Counted from the first letter of the stretch, positions 13,201 through 27,405 are shown. The stretch: 64,000 nucleotides of DNA from Litomosoides sigmodontis (GCA_963070105.1 OY718808.1:8768898-8832897); one strand, 5' to 3'. Numbers and translations are program-made. The notes: generated by a model not told the origin, from the letters alone.

Positions 13201-16200
13201 ATGGATAATGAAATACGGGTATCTTTGCAACTTTCAGATTTTGTAAGTAAATGTGAAATCTGGATAAATCTAGCATAAACGTGGACAATTTTTCTAATTG
13301 GAATTTATGAACCCATGATAAATTACACAGAATTGTGTTTTTAATAAAATCTAGTTGGAAGGAAAACATGAGTTAACGAATTCTGTGGCAGTTATGTGGA
13401 AGTCCATGTTTTCTTTTCACTGGATTGTCGCAAAAATATCCCCATATTTAGATTAGTTACATGAGAGTTTTCTGTATTTAAATTCCTGTAGCAAAAATAA
13501 AACTTTCCTAATTTCGTAAATACTAATTTAACAAATCAAAATAGATATTTTTAGGCACTTGACAATTTATGTAAAATATTGTATGAAAGTATTGATGGTG
13601 CAAGAAGGCTTCAAGCAGAACAAAATTTGGCCGAACTTACGTCATCGCCTGATTGCTTAAGGCGATGTATGTTGCTCCTTCAAAACGGAACTGTACGTTG
13701 TGTTTCAAAGTAACTTAAACTGGAAGTGCAAGTTGGATTTTATTCTGATAAAGAAAAAGTCTTAGGATGTGTTTTTTAATCTTCGGAATTTTACCTTGAC
13801 TTGCTGTCCTTCGAAATTTTGGTGCTGAATGAATTGTTTTGTCACAGTAATGTTTCATTAAAAATTTAAAACCTCGACATTGATTTTGGCTTTATTTTAC
13901 ATGTTTATGAATTCTGAATAAAGATCGCTACCTTACGTATTACCACATCAATGTGCCATTTCTTTAGTCTTACTAATTTTTTGCCGACTTATAAAAGATT
14001 TTGAACTTTAAAGTTATTCTTTCAGGCACCATTCGCTCATATGGTTGCCAGCAATACATTGATGAAATTACTTGACTCAAAGATTGCTGTATCTTTACAG
14101 CAGCGATTGGAACTCAGTCAGTTTTCAATAAAATATGTTTGAGTAATGTTTACTGAGTCGAGTTCCGCAATCTAAGGGTCGTGGTGGTTATGATGAGCCG
14201 AGCTAGAGTGAAAGAAGAATTGGGAGAACTATTTCCTTTCAGGAAATTTTTTTTCTGGCATGCTTTTTCAGGGCCTTGCTTCGAACTAGCAATTATCCTA
14301 GTTAGCAGAAGAGCAAATAATGCTAGAAAGCATCACTAGTAGAACAAGATTTACGCCAAATTTCTTAGCTTCCTAAAAATTCTCACTTATACTTTCAAAA
14401 AGACCGAAGAATATTTTCAAGCTGATGCATTATACTTCAGCTTCGTTAATTTATGATAGTTCATAAATTCAGATACTTACTTGCTTCATTATTTGGACGA
14501 ACGATCTGCAGCATTGCCACCATTTGTACTTTCTTCCTTGTACCAACTGTTTGCCAGGATAACAAAACTCGGATGGCATGATTATGATATGGAGAGTCAA
14601 ACTTTTCCATTCCGTGAACCAGTTTCTACAATAATTAAACTTGCAGAAGTATAAAGTCATTTTCTGTCCTAATAATTAATGATTTAACGTTCTTGGTTTT
14701 TTCTGGCAGAGAAAATGAGCTTTGTCGTTGAGAAGAATATGAATTGAATAACTGTTTGAAAGTATGATATGAGCTATTTTACTTCTTCTAGAAAGTATAT
14801 CTGTAAAAAAATCTTTTCTTTCAGAAAAATTCAGATAAAGGTCCACTGGCTGTGCAGTTATTGGCAATGTTAGTGTCAGATATCATTTCGGTGAGTTTTA
14901 ACGAAGTTTCATCGTACATATTATTACAATCTCCTACAAGATGTTTCATAACTGTAGTGTATGTTGAGGAGAATTTTTATACTCGACGTTTTTAATGTCG
15001 AATTATTTGTGTTTCTTTCGAACGGTATCTTTTAAATGCTCATTTTCAGGGTGTTGGTTTTGGAACTGTTACAAAGCAGAGAAAAACTTTGTCGAATTTC
15101 CGTGATGAATATTTGTTCGACATATTTGAATTGTCAACATCAATGCTTCGAAAAATTGTGAGTGGTGGTAGGATAAGTGAGAGAGAGGTATGTGCTTATT
15201 GAAATAAATGCCAAAAGTTTATTGTCCACCACATTGGAATGTATTTTTCAAAACTTCTAGTAAGCCAAGACGAACCGGTGATGGTGGAACTGGAGTTTGC
15301 ATGTATTCTATATTTACATGGACGAATTTGTTTAAGAGCTTTGTATGTGTTCGCTTCATTTGTATTCATAGCAAAGTGATTTGGCATAGAACTGTGGAAA
15401 AATTCAAAATTACTAAATCAGAGCGTGCTCGTTTTTTTAGCTTCCGACAGTCAACAGCCTGCTGCAGCTTTCTCTAAATTGCCTTTCTTTTGATTTTATT
15501 GGCAGCATAGGAGATGAAACAAGCGACGATAATGCAACTGTTCAAGTGCCGACGCTGTGGAGGCTAGGTTATTCTTCTATTAATTGATGCTAGAAAAATA
15601 TAAAACTGTTTAATTTTAATCCAGTTAAGATTGCTAAAGCATTTTGGTCACTGCGTAAGGATAATGTTTTTGATACAACATCAGACTGTTATATATAATT
15701 CTTCGGGCTGTCCTATTATCTTTTCATTTTGCCATCTAATCATTGTTTTCAACTGTGTATTGTTTATTTTCAAAAAATATATCTACTTACAAAACTTTTT
15801 ACTGTGTGGACAATGAAACAGTTATCCCCTATTTTAGCATTCACCGATGGTGAATTAATAACGATGTTTTTCCGCTTGTACAACGAATTGCCTATTGAAT
15901 TGACAACACGTGTGTTACAAAATATTGTCCAGTTGAGCTCTCTTCGGCGAACATTGTTTTCAAATCCAGAACGACAAACATATTTGACACATATTGTTAA
16001 AGGCGTGAAGGGAATCATGGAACAACCAGATAAACTTCGGCAACAGGTATACTGATGAATGTTGCATACTTTAACTGTAGTCATAGCATATTAAGTTGTA
16101 ATAAATGGAGACATTTTGTCTTGTGTAGGCAATATATTTTCGTTATAATAGTTGTGATTTATTACATTGAGATGATAGTTTTGTGTCATTGATGACATAA

Positions 16201-19200
16201 AAGTACTGTTTTTAATATGTGGTATTGTTCCACTCATAAAGAGGACCCGAAAAACAACTCGTTATTTTAATACTTGAACTTGTTTCTTACTTTTTTGAAC
16301 TTTGTGTTCTAAGCGACTTGAATTTTCAGGAGAATTTCCACGAATTTTGCCGCATTGTATCTCGTTTGAAAGGAAATTACCAATTGATTGAGTTGATGAA
16401 AGTTGAAGAATATTCCACAGTCATCGCCCTTTTGGCGGATTTCACTGAACAAAGTTTGAGGGTAGGTTTTCATATCCTTGTGCTCCGGGATACGGTTATG
16501 TGTTTGGTGTCCGAGCGCTTATTCTTTGTATCACATACTATCTAATGGGAGTAAGAGCGGTTTAACAGTGGTCTCTTCATCTAACGAATCGAAATCTGTT
16601 TCTTTGATGTAAAACTCTGAGTGTTCTGAAGCTTCTATCAGCTTCAAAAGTATGTGTCCAAATTTTATTTCAGGCTTATGAATTCTCAGCGAACAGTACG
16701 TATTACTTATTATCGTTTTGGCAACGAATGGTTTCGTCGGTGCCGTATGTGAAAGCTGCGGATCCACATTTACTGAATTTATATTGCCCGAAAATTACTG
16801 CTACTTATGTCGAAAGTCGTTTGCAATATGCACGAGCTGTTGCAAGGTTCATACATCTTTATGAACGAAACATTTTTAGCAAGTAGATTTCTCGTCTACG
16901 ATGATATATTTATTTATATTGTCATGCATACTAGGTTAATTTTTTTTTCAGTTTGGTGAGCCGTACGATTCTTAAGTTTCCAGTAAGTCTCGTTTTGATG
17001 ATTCATGCATATTCCCGTATTTTTACTTACAGAGGCGATATAAGCGATGATCCGTTAGACGACCAAGGTGCGATTCAACAAGTTATGGAGCAGATTGCTA
17101 TCATCTGTCGCTGTGAATATGAAAAATCAGCGGAATTAATTGTTCGCTTATTTGATCATGACTATACAATATATGAGCGTTCAGCAAGTAATCCGCCGGT
17201 GTGTTTTTTTGCATAAATAATTTTTAAAACCATTATAAAATTCATTAATGATTTCCTGGAAATTTAGCGAATCTTTTAAATGAATTTTAATCAATACTAA
17301 ATTTGCAATTACTAAATTTGATGTTGACTATGATTACACGATTCAGATCATTTGCTCCCAATATTGTACAGATTTTGAAGAAAATTTTTATCTGAAGTAG
17401 GAGTAATGTTTTCGGCGAAGGCGTTATTACGAAAAGTTATAGAGCATGTGAACTGTAAAATAACTTTAGCTACAGTTTTCCTTATAAAATCTTTAGTCCG
17501 CTGAAGCACGTGAGTCAGTAGCTTGTTTGACGTGGTTAGTAACGATAATTGGCGCAGCTATACAGGGTCGAGCATCGTACAATAACTGTGAAGAGCATGA
17601 TGTTGTTGATGGAAACCTTGTCTGTAGGTTAGAACTTTGTGCTTGTTTCTTGTTTGATAACTTTTAATGTGTATGTGTTTGCCATAAATTGACAGTGAAA
17701 GTTCCATCACGAGTATTCTCCGTCGTTCTGTTATTTAGGTATTTCATTTTTCTATTATTTAGGAGGTAATTTAAATATATTTTTAATCATTATGTTAAAG
17801 ATCGAATAGCTTTTTTCCCTATAAAATCTTCTTTAGGGTGTTGAAACTTATGGAATTGTCGGATTCACGACTTTCAGCTGGTGTACCAGGCAACTTTAAG
17901 CTTGAATTAGCTTATCTGTATATGTTAGAGCAGTTTCGAAAGATTTATGTTAGTGATCAGATCCAGAAAATTAGTAAAGTGTATGATCAGCTGCAGGAAA
18001 ATCTCGGTTTGCAGGACGAAACTGGTGTAATTACTGTATATGCTCGTAAAATGTAAGTCTCCTAAGTACAAAATAGTTTTATTGGCCTAATGTGGGTGGA
18101 CTGCGTACATTGTGACGCCCACTTCATTTTTGATACGATTTTCTTATTCCTTCCCCTGTCAACCGTTCTGTTCAATTATATTTTTTACGTTTTGATACTC
18201 ATCATATTGATTTTCACCTATTTGTTATCATTTTATTTTGCCTAATTGTATTATTGAGTCTCAAGTAACAGGTACCACCATGAATGAATAATGAATCATT
18301 GCAGTATTACGAATCTGAAATATTGGGGAGCTGAGGAGAAGCTGATAGATAACAGTTTAGTGCTGCTTAACGAACTCTCACTTGGTTTTTCAGCTGGTCG
18401 ACGATTGATGCGATTGCCTGACATACAATTACTGTTAAATAATCACTCAGTATGTGTTATTTTCTATCAGCAAATTATTTAACAACACGAATAGCTGATA
18501 TCAAACCTTTTTTACACGGTTTATTTTGATCCGACTTGCTGGCGGGGTAAGATACGTATAAATAATAGTAATACTACTCGTTTACGCAGAAAGTATTTGA
18601 ATACAATCCACATAAAATGAAAAACTGTTTGATTTATATAGTAAGCATTCTTGAGCATTCAAATATTTAAAGCAGTAAAGGACTTATTGATTCCCGAATT
18701 ACTAAATGCAGTTTCAAGTATTCAAATGATTTTTGAACTGGCAAATTATTTGTGATATAGATTAATCGAAAATTTGTTCGTCTTATTTCAGTTCTTAATT
18801 AATCTTAATTTTAAGTGTGAACATTTCTCGTTTCTGTCTTCGGAAGCTGATTTTATGACAATGCGATCACGAACAACATTTTATGCTTCACTGATGCGGT
18901 TGTTATGTTTGGATTTAAATGACAATGATGCGACATTCTATTCATTTATGCAGCCTTTAACAGGTTTTTTCCTATAAGAAAATGGACTTCTTTTTTCCTC
19001 CTTATAAAAAAATATAACTTTTCTTATAAAAAAATATACTGTGATTGGGATTACTGATATATTTCTCGTGGCAGAAGGCTTACTGTAAGTATAGAGGTTT
19101 TTTGGTTTGATAAATTTGAAACTTTGAAGCGAAATTGGCGTGATTCTTTTAGAATTCTCTGCTGTACAATATTGTAGCTTTTTACAGATTGATTAATTAG

Positions 19201-22200
19201 ACGGCTTTTTCATTAATTAGGCAGGTTTTTAAAAGTATTTGATTAAAACCTTCAACAATAAACAGAATTAGTCGGTTATTAGTTATTGCTAAACGGTATA
19301 AGTGAGCCCTGTTGTTGATATTTTTATTTACTCATAGCTAAAAAGAGTTTTAGATGTCGTACGGGAAATTTATGATGTTTTTGCGATGAATGCACCAACT
19401 GTTGATCAAGAACGTGTAAAGGTTTGTATTAATTTGGTGTTCAAATTTCCTATCGGCAGACGATGAAGCGTTTCCTAACAACTGTGTTCTCAAGAAATTT
19501 CGATCAATGTGACGGTGTTATTCTCCACTTAGTATTATTTTGGCGAGGCTTTTATACAAACTTCTGCAGTTCTTATTCATTTACGTTCATTGAAAAGTAG
19601 CAATTATCTCTAGAATATTAAGGCCTAACCAATGCGACTGAATTTGTTTATTATGATTTTTTCAAAACATTTTATAGCACGCTGTTGTTGGTCTTTGTCG
19701 GGATCTTCGGGGAATCTCGGCAGCGTGTAATACGAAATATGTTTTTTCGATGTTATTCGATTGGATGTAAGTCTCCAAATGTAGTTTACAATTTCTGAGT
19801 GGCAAGCAAAGTATGACCATAAAACGGCATTTTGAAGAATCATTGCTTATTGATTAAGTGGCATGGTTGCCCAGATGTTTATGCTGATCGCATAAAATAT
19901 CGAGGAGCCCAAGTAGGAAGCATGTTAACTCGCTTTTAGCGTTTAGTTTAGGTATCTACCTCATTTTCTTTCAGTAATCCCTAATTATAAGTAAGGAGAG
20001 AAGAATTAAGCAATTTAGTTCAAATATCTTTGAAGTAATTTCAATAATGACGTTGTTTTAATGACTTTTCTGGTATATATGTTTTCCTTCCTAGAAATCG
20101 TCATTGTGAAAAGCTGAAGTAGGGCTCAATGTTTTGGGTAGTATTATCCATAAACAAAAATGGTATGTACGATGTGTACTTTTGATTTTGTGCAGAGCTT
20201 ATCTCTCTTCATTCGCTTTCACTTTGGAATTCAGGCTAAGCAGTCCTTAATGTAATGAGTTGATTATGTGAACGCAAAAAAGGTATAATTATGTTTGAGC
20301 CACTTGAAGTTAAACGAAAATCGGCTGCGTCAAGTTTGAGCGGATGTGATATGTGCTCTTTATAGTCACGTAAGCGATATCAAAGTTCAAGTAATCAAGC
20401 CGTGTGTTTGATAAGAGAAATTCAATTATCTTCAAATAATGCTTCCTGTAATTTAAAATATATTATTTCGTTTCTTTTATTAGATTCTCATTTCATGCTT
20501 AGGCTGGTCTTATTTTCTTCTAAATAACTGGGGATGTGAAATGTAAGACTGATTTGTAGGTATCCAAATGTTTTTTCAATTTTGGCTCGATCAGTGGATG
20601 TTTGGGCGGATTGTACGGAGGTGGTCAGTCCAATATTGAAGTTGTTAGTAGAATTATGTCAAAATCGTCAGCAGCGATTACAGTTTGAGATGTCATCATG
20701 CAGTGCTGTATTATTGTTTCGGGAAGTATCAAAAATCATTTGTACATACGGTTAGTAAATGTTTTGATGTACAGTTTTTTTTTCAGTTTATACAAACTAA
20801 AAGTTTTTTCCTATTGAATTTTTCTCGACCTACGTTTTCAAACATTAAACTGAAATAAATTTTTCGTTGCCTTGTTTTTTTTACGATGTATTCCCTTGAT
20901 TTTTTAGGTTCAAGAATGTTAGCACTGCCTAAAGTAGTTCCTCAAAATGCTTACAAGCAAAGGTATAAAAATATTGGTACCGTTTTTGCAATATTGAAAA
21001 TGGCTTTAAATGGTTCATATATTCCATTTGGTGTATTTCGATTATATGGTGACACGTGCCTTCAAGATGCCTTATCAATGTTTGTAAAGTTTCTCATGTA
21101 TATACCAGAGGATGAATTTCAGGCAAGTCTTTTGATAATGTTAAAGGAGTACTTCAACATAGTCAGTGCATGGAGCTGTTGATTATAAACGTTGACTGGC
21201 AACTCTCTTTCGGTGTACCTGAAAACCTTTTAGATCGAGTGGTTGGGAGTCTCAGTTGAAAGAAGATTTTGCGGCCAAATATTCATTAAGTAGTTGTGTG
21301 ACCATCATTAATGATGTTCTTCAAAAGTATTTTTTGACTAGTCTAGTGAAAACATAAGTTTAATAATTTATATTTAAAATTTTCTTTTGATCATCCTTAC
21401 CTTTTTAGTCTTATTCAAAAATAGTCCAGAATTTTCATTGGTTATTAGAATCTATTGCGCAAGATAATATGTGCTTCTTATCAAATGTTAAACCGGAAGT
21501 ATTCACGGTTGTGATGCGATATATTGAGCAGGCCATTGTTTCATTTGATCCCATTGTTGTAAGCCTTTTTTTCATGATAGTAGTTAATGTTTTTCTCAGA
21601 TTATTTCAGTCAGAACTGTGGGATTTTGTAATAAACTAAATGTCCTCTTTGGTTTTTGGGCAAACATTAATCGGCTTAGAAACAACTCGAAACATTAAGA
21701 AAAGAAACCAAAATTTGGTGGACGTCCAGTTTTTATCATTGAGTTTGGTTTTAAATCTAGTATGATTATTTATCTATGTCCACTTGAAATGCTTCAGAAT
21801 TGAAGTTGTGATTGCCATAATTGATTGATTCAGGTAACAGCATCATGCTCAACCTTGGATTTAATATTAAATTATCTCTATCGTCGGTTAACACGTACAG
21901 CTCCGCCTCGAACTCATGTTGGCGCTGAGGCAGAGGGAGAAAATTGTATACGTGCTCTTGAAGCTCAACCATCTTTATTACCACAGGTTAATTAATCTTA
22001 TTGTAATAAGTGCTGGGGTTTGGTGAATCGGGAAAGTAGAATTAAATGAATCATATTTTGATGAGTATTTTTATCTGCAGTTGGTGATGCTAATTGTTCG
22101 TACATGTGTTGCACTTATCATCTTAGAAGTAATTCAAGATACTTTACCAGTGGTTTGGAGCAAGTCAAGTTCCGTATTTCGTCGACAAGTTTCATTGATA

Positions 22201-22972
22201 ACGTCGGTTAACAACTATCAGTAATTCCGTTTAGAAATTATGTATTTCAGATGCTATCAACAGTATTGAATGCTTCGTTGTTCGATGATTTCAAATGCCA
22301 ATGGTCGTTGTCAAGACCATTACTGGGTTTGATTTTACTGCAAGAAGAATGCTTCCAACAGTGGAAAATGGAATTGTTGGCAAATCAACCGCAGGACAAA
22401 TGTGCTGCATTTCAAGAAGTAACCTTTTTTTTCTTACTGGATGGTAAAATAAATGAGTGGATACATTTAGTTATATCTGTCACACCAGACTTCTATGGTC
22501 ATTTACTGTAAACACTTACACCTATCTTTTATTTTAGACATTTTGAATTTTTCATTTTCTAAGGCTTTTACATCTCTAATGGAGGGTGTAGAAAGAAATG
22601 TAACGACTCGAAACAAGGACACATTCACACAAAATATGAATATGTTTCGAAAAACAGTAAGTTCCCCGTGCATCTTTTCATGTAGATATCCATCTTTCTT
22701 TAAAATATCGCCTAATATAGACTTTAAATCCACAAACACAGAAATCAGTTTATTTTGCATTTAAATTAAGTCCATTTGATGAGAACAATTAAGGAGAATT
22801 TTTTGACTTTATTAGACCTTTTTTTATTTTCAATTTTTTTTCTGCAACAAATTGAGATGAATACATTCATATTATGCAAAATCTGCTGCTATAAATTCAG
22901 ATCCTGGAAATTATCAATGGTGACGTTATATCGGCAGCGCAACCACTTCCAGTTGCGGACATGATGTCGTAG
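13201..22972 (+). CDS. XPO7: Exportin-7 (RanBP16/17 family), complete, 24 exons
   Basis: Importin-beta superfamily nuclear transport receptor. Known members bind Ran-GTP with cargo in the nucleus and carry it through the pore. Exons: 13201-13242, 13555-13692, 14026-14116, 14473-14648, 14825-14890, 15050-15187, 15441-15567, 15838-16046, 16330-16461, 16674-16846, 17033-17198, 17497-17627, 17837-18052, 18305-18449, 18816-18963, 19354-19421, 19678-19766, 20560-20750, 20908-21122, 21409-21558, 21834-21986, 22251-22418, 22564-22656, 22901-22972. The sum is 3297 nt, or 1098 aa, close to the 1087 aa of vertebrate XPO7. Collinear family signatures include [20 protein letters not shown] near the N-terminus, [40 protein letters not shown] and the terminal ADMMS (human ends NDMMS). 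The start is ATGG in a CACC context just after an acceptor-like tacag, which suits trans-splicing. The intron after 21122 has a GC donor. A 42-codon in-frame candidate exon at 22081-22206 is described separately. Confidence 0.96.
22081..22206 (+). CDS. XPO7: Candidate cassette exon of exportin-7
   Basis: Between exons 21834-21986 and 22251-22418 lies an open stretch of exactly 42 codons, flanked by tctgcag at its start and a gttaac donor at its end, phase 0 on both sides. Including it would insert a hydrophobic segment ([20 protein letters not shown] and following residues) after about residue 988. Vertebrate XPO7, as I recall it, joins the flanking sequences directly (…QQMLSTVLN), so the insert is not part of the shared core. 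The second small intron would be only 44 bp. It could be a regulated exon, a lineage insertion in a HEAT repeat, or a chance open frame in intron sequence. Confidence 0.35.
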
Positions 22973-25550
22973 CAATTTCGAAATTCAGATTTCGTATCTT
23001 TACGATTTGTTTATATATCTGCTTTTCGATAGGAAAAGGAGATGAAAGTTATTTCTGCTTTGTGGTTATAGGGACACGATGGTTGAGCCAATGACTGTCT
23101 ATGTATCGACTTTTTCAGTTCTTTAGTAACGTTCCTGTTTTCCATACGTTCATATCCAGTGATTATGTTGTTTTAATAGATAATTAGTGTTTCAGTTCCC
23201 AAACATAAAGCTATAGCGAGCCTTATAGAACTTGTAAAAACAAGCACTGAAATAATTTCGAAATGCCTTTTTTTGTCTGTTACCAGTTGATTTTTCTGCA
23301 CATTGGTATTTCGAAGGTGCTATAACGCTGATATTTTTAGAAGGAGTTACATTTTTGATATTTTAGCAAAGTCCAATAATTTCAAACAGTTGGAAGTTCC
23401 ATTACTGCTTCTAATTTGTTATAGCTAGGAAATACATTCTGAATTCCTTCGGTCTTTGGTTGATTGCCGTGGAATCGGAATTTTTTGTAAGCTTTTTTTG
23501 TGTTTAACTTGCTTTGTACGGGTTATTTTAAATTGTGCATTTCGAATCCACATATTTTACACGTATCGCTTTTGCAATTTTGCATTTTATTGGGTACGTT
23601 TTGTACGTCGTTAACTGTTGTATGATACAAATATATTGAATATATTGTGAAGTACAGCGTCCTAAAATCAACGTATTGTTTACAGCCAAAGGTGTAGCAC
23701 AATTATCGTACTTTTCTAAGGTGCGTATGTACATTGCAGAATTGATTCGCCTTATCAAACAGTAACGCATTTTACACAAGAGCAATGGGGAAAAAAATTC
23801 GCTTGAACTTGCTTAAATCGCTCATTTTTTCCGGCATTTCATTCTTTTGTTATCGTTGCTTAACTTTGTACAAAGGTACAAAGGAAAATTTCACGATATT
23901 TTTTCTTGGCGGTACAGGTAATGGTATAACAAACGATTAATCGTAAACACGAATTTTTGCGAATTTTCGTAGGCGTAGGTAGAAGTGTTCGAGCTGGAAT
24001 ATATGTTAATATTCTATATTTTTTTGTTTTGCACTTTTTTCAGTTTTTTTTTTAAAGAACTACTTCAGGTGGTGATTTGTTAACTTTATCAGCATTTATT
24101 AGTACCCAGCTTCTTGTCCTATATTTAAGTGCTCAAAGTTCAGAGTTTTGCTGAAGATTTTGGAAGATTCACAATGGTTGTGGTTTTGATGATGGCACAG
24201 CGTATTTGCACTATTAGTGGATGTGCATACTTTTTTCATTTTTTTCAATAGAAACTCGAAGAGAAGAAGCATGTCGCGAATGTAGGTAGATGCGCTTGAC
24301 GCTAGGCTGACTGCATGAGAGATGCAAGTGGGTTTCAGGAATGCTTCCATGCATAAAATGAAAGTCTTTACATTCCTATAAATCGAATCTGCAGAGTGAG
24401 TGTAGTCGTGTGGATATTTCCAGCTCGGATGCCCTTACCAGCTGTTACTTTTTGTTGCTAAACTGACAGTGATTGTATTAATTTAATTTTTCAACTTTAC
24501 AATTTCAAGTAGTGTATGAATGTTTTGTTTTATTCTGTTTCCATTCCATCTTATGTACCGTTACTTTATACGACTGGCTTTATTTCTTAATTCCAATTGT
24601 TTTGTTTCCTTCATTGTTTGACTAATGTTTATCTATAGGATTAAAAATTTGAATTACATGTCGTTCTTGTCATCTGACCGTTTAGCTACAAATTTGAAGC
24701 ATTCCAGTTTGCATCATCTGCACTGATAGGTAAAATTCTTGCCAAAAATGATGTAGCGTTTTGTGCGCAATTTAAAATCAACAATACTAGTATTATACTA
24801 TTATTTAAGTCAGAGAAAAGTTCGGCTTATTAGATGAAAAGGTTAGGGATTATTGTTGAGTGGTCGTCTAAATTTCCCTTTTAAATCCTCTCAACCTCTT
24901 ATGCTTTCACAGCTTCAGAATAAATTACTGAAGAGATGCAAGCAATCGCTACTCCACATGTAGCACAACTTCCTTTCGATCTGCAAAGTGAAGAGTTGAT
25001 GTATGATTGCTGTTTTATTATTATTAATGATAATTAATGGCAATAATAATTTTATTATTATGTTCATTATAGAATACAATTTGAAACGCTAGCAATCGGT
25101 TTTTCTGATCAGCTGTTGTCCTCTCATTTCAGGAATACATCAATCAGCATTTTACAGGTATTCCTCTGGAAGGCATTAAGTATTTTAATGGAAGACGTAA
25201 ACGTTGTTGACCTTTTCACGAACTCTCAATACCCTTCCGATGAATACCAAATGAATTTCTTTTCTCTCTCTCTCTAGTCATCACCGAGACTTTTCCGTCT
25301 TTCCAGTGCTATCCATCCCCATCACTACTTCCCTCCCACTCGTGAATTTTTACAATTTGCAAATGTTCCAACCGACACTTTCACAGATCCTCTCCATCCT
25401 TTATGTTTATGTTTGCTTCTTCGTACATGCACACGCACACACACGCAAACACAGACACACACATGATTGTGTATGCGTAACAGCAATAACAACAAAGATG
25501 CTTTCGAGATTATTGATAGAAGGGGAAGAGAGGGAAAGAGAAAGAGAGAA

Positions 25551-25589
<39 letters not shown>

Positions 25590-27405
25590 TTGGTATGTGT
25601 TGTCGATTCTTTGGGTTAAATTTTTTTTAATACCGCTTCGTACTTTCAGTTGATTATATTGGCAGAGCCTTTAAATAGACATCTGTTATGTTATGTTTAC
25701 CTTTTCAAAATTTGTCTTTCTGTTTTTGATTTCTTTATTGAAAATATTTTAGGATAAAAATTAGAGTGATTAGGAGGATTTTTAATTAATTGTAATTAGA
25801 GTTTTTGTTAGTGTTTATTGCATTAGTATTTTTATCCTTTCACTCTTTATTTTCCCCTTCAATTTCTTATTCTTACCAGTCATTTGTTTTGTTCCACCTT
25901 TGTTTCTCATTTTCAAATTATTCAACAATCAATTTTTAATTGAATTTTGTTAATTGATGTTCATTGTTTTATTTATTTAATTATATTTAACAATTTAATT
26001 AACCATAAATTTGGAATTGTGAATTTTTTTGTCTTTTAACGAATTCTAGCAGTTTACTTCAAAATTTACTTCAAATTTGGCAAAATAGTGAGAGCAATGA
26101 AAAGTGGGAGGAAAGGTGAAAGATCATTTCATTTAATGTCCTATAGGTAAATGCGGAAAGTATTTCGAAGGAGTCGTCTAATTAATATTTTGGTTCTTTA
26201 ACAATTTATATCAACCAGCCTAGTTCCTTCGGGTTGTCCAGGTGTGCGTGATTTGAATTGGAAATTAGTATTTAAGCTAGAATGATTGGATTAAAAAAAA
26301 TGCATGTGGTGATGGAAGATGTTTAGCGAGCTGTAAACGTTGTAAATGGAACTTCCCATTCATTTTTTACTTCATATAATTATTTCCGCCTACTCCATTC
26401 ATTTATTAATATTTAATTTAAACATATCAGTTAAACGAGTGAAATTGGTTAACTTACCGGGCGAGTGAAGTGATTTAAATTTCTTTCATTTTTTAAATAT
26501 TATTTATCATTTGCATTATTAATTGCCTAAATTTAGCACTCATAGAGGTTGCTGATGAGATTGATAGTGTTGCATTCGTTTGAAAATAATTTCACATTTA
26601 TACCAAACTAATTTCCAACATTCCATTATCGTTAAAGTTGCTAAGCAACAGCGTGAAAGTTAAGAATAAAACTATGTGATATATTTCATCTTCCGAAATA
26701 CAAGCAACCTGTTTTTTTTTTCGCATCTGTTTTTCAACTATTAATTGATCACGAAGAGAGGAGCTTTTCTCACTTTTCATGTGATTTTCATTTTCCTCAT
26801 TTTTTGAAATGAAATTTTTGGATTGCAAAAGTTTTGCTAATTTTCTTTGTTTTTTTTCTTCTAGCTTTAGCTGTTTTAAATTTGAATTTCTTTAGAAAAT
26901 TAGCAGAACTTTTGATTTAGAGCAAAATGGTAATAAAAGTTCCACTTTTGTTTTTGTTATCACTGATAACAGTGATAGCGGTGATAAATTTTCTGTAATA
27001 TATTTTTGTTATATGTTGTTGTTGTATATGTTGTCTAATATATGTTATCTGTACTATATTCTGTAATTAAATACACGTACTGAATAGCATATGTCAATGT
27101 AATTTATTAAATCTAGCTTGATAATTGAACAAAAAATTCTTCTCTCTCTGTCTAATCAAGTTTAGTGTCAGAATTTTGGATCGATTTTAGTTTGCTACAA
27201 AATTAATCACTTTAATGTCATCAACCTAGAACTCAGTTGATCAGTAGTGATATTGAATATTGAAATCTGAGGCATTTTGCTTATCGTACTCATTAGTTGT
27301 AGCATGTTTTAGCAATATGTATATACTTGTTTTTTAAACACTTTGATTTTTAAATTATTTAATTTGAATCGAAGATTTTTTTAAAAACAAAGATGTCTTT
27401 CAGTG
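22973..27405. other. Long intergenic region between exportin-7 and the TPM gene
   Basis: About 4.4 kb with no exon chain I can support. Open frames such as 23785-23528 and 24350-24099 on the minus strand lack recognisable sequence. The region contains a compound microsatellite (25429-25586), a short perfect AT stem (AATAATAA-TT-TTATTATT near 25046-25063) and CT runs at 25264-25277. The stretch 25600-27400 is very AT-rich. The TPM gene promoter should lie at its right end. Confidence 0.45.
25429..25586. repeat. Compound CA / GA microsatellite
   Basis: An imperfect (CA)n block (25429-25463) is followed 60 bp later by a long purine tract with (GAAA)n and (GA)n units (25525-25586). The open frame that spans it (poly-Arg/Glu in translation) is an artefact of the repeat. 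Confidence 0.85.

Noticed and set aside
16952..17032. Extension of the exportin-7 exon upstream of 17033 (VSRTILKFP…)
   Set aside because: The frame is open but splicing 16846 directly to 17033 gives the family sequence [14 protein letters not shown], matching vertebrate XPO7; the extra piece is best read as intron.
24099..24350. 83-codon minus-strand open frame in the intergenic region
   Set aside because: There is no recognisable sequence and no neighbouring exon in phase.
25306..25653. 115-codon open frame rich in His/Arg/Glu
   Set aside because: It is produced by the CA/GA microsatellite; no family match or splice context.
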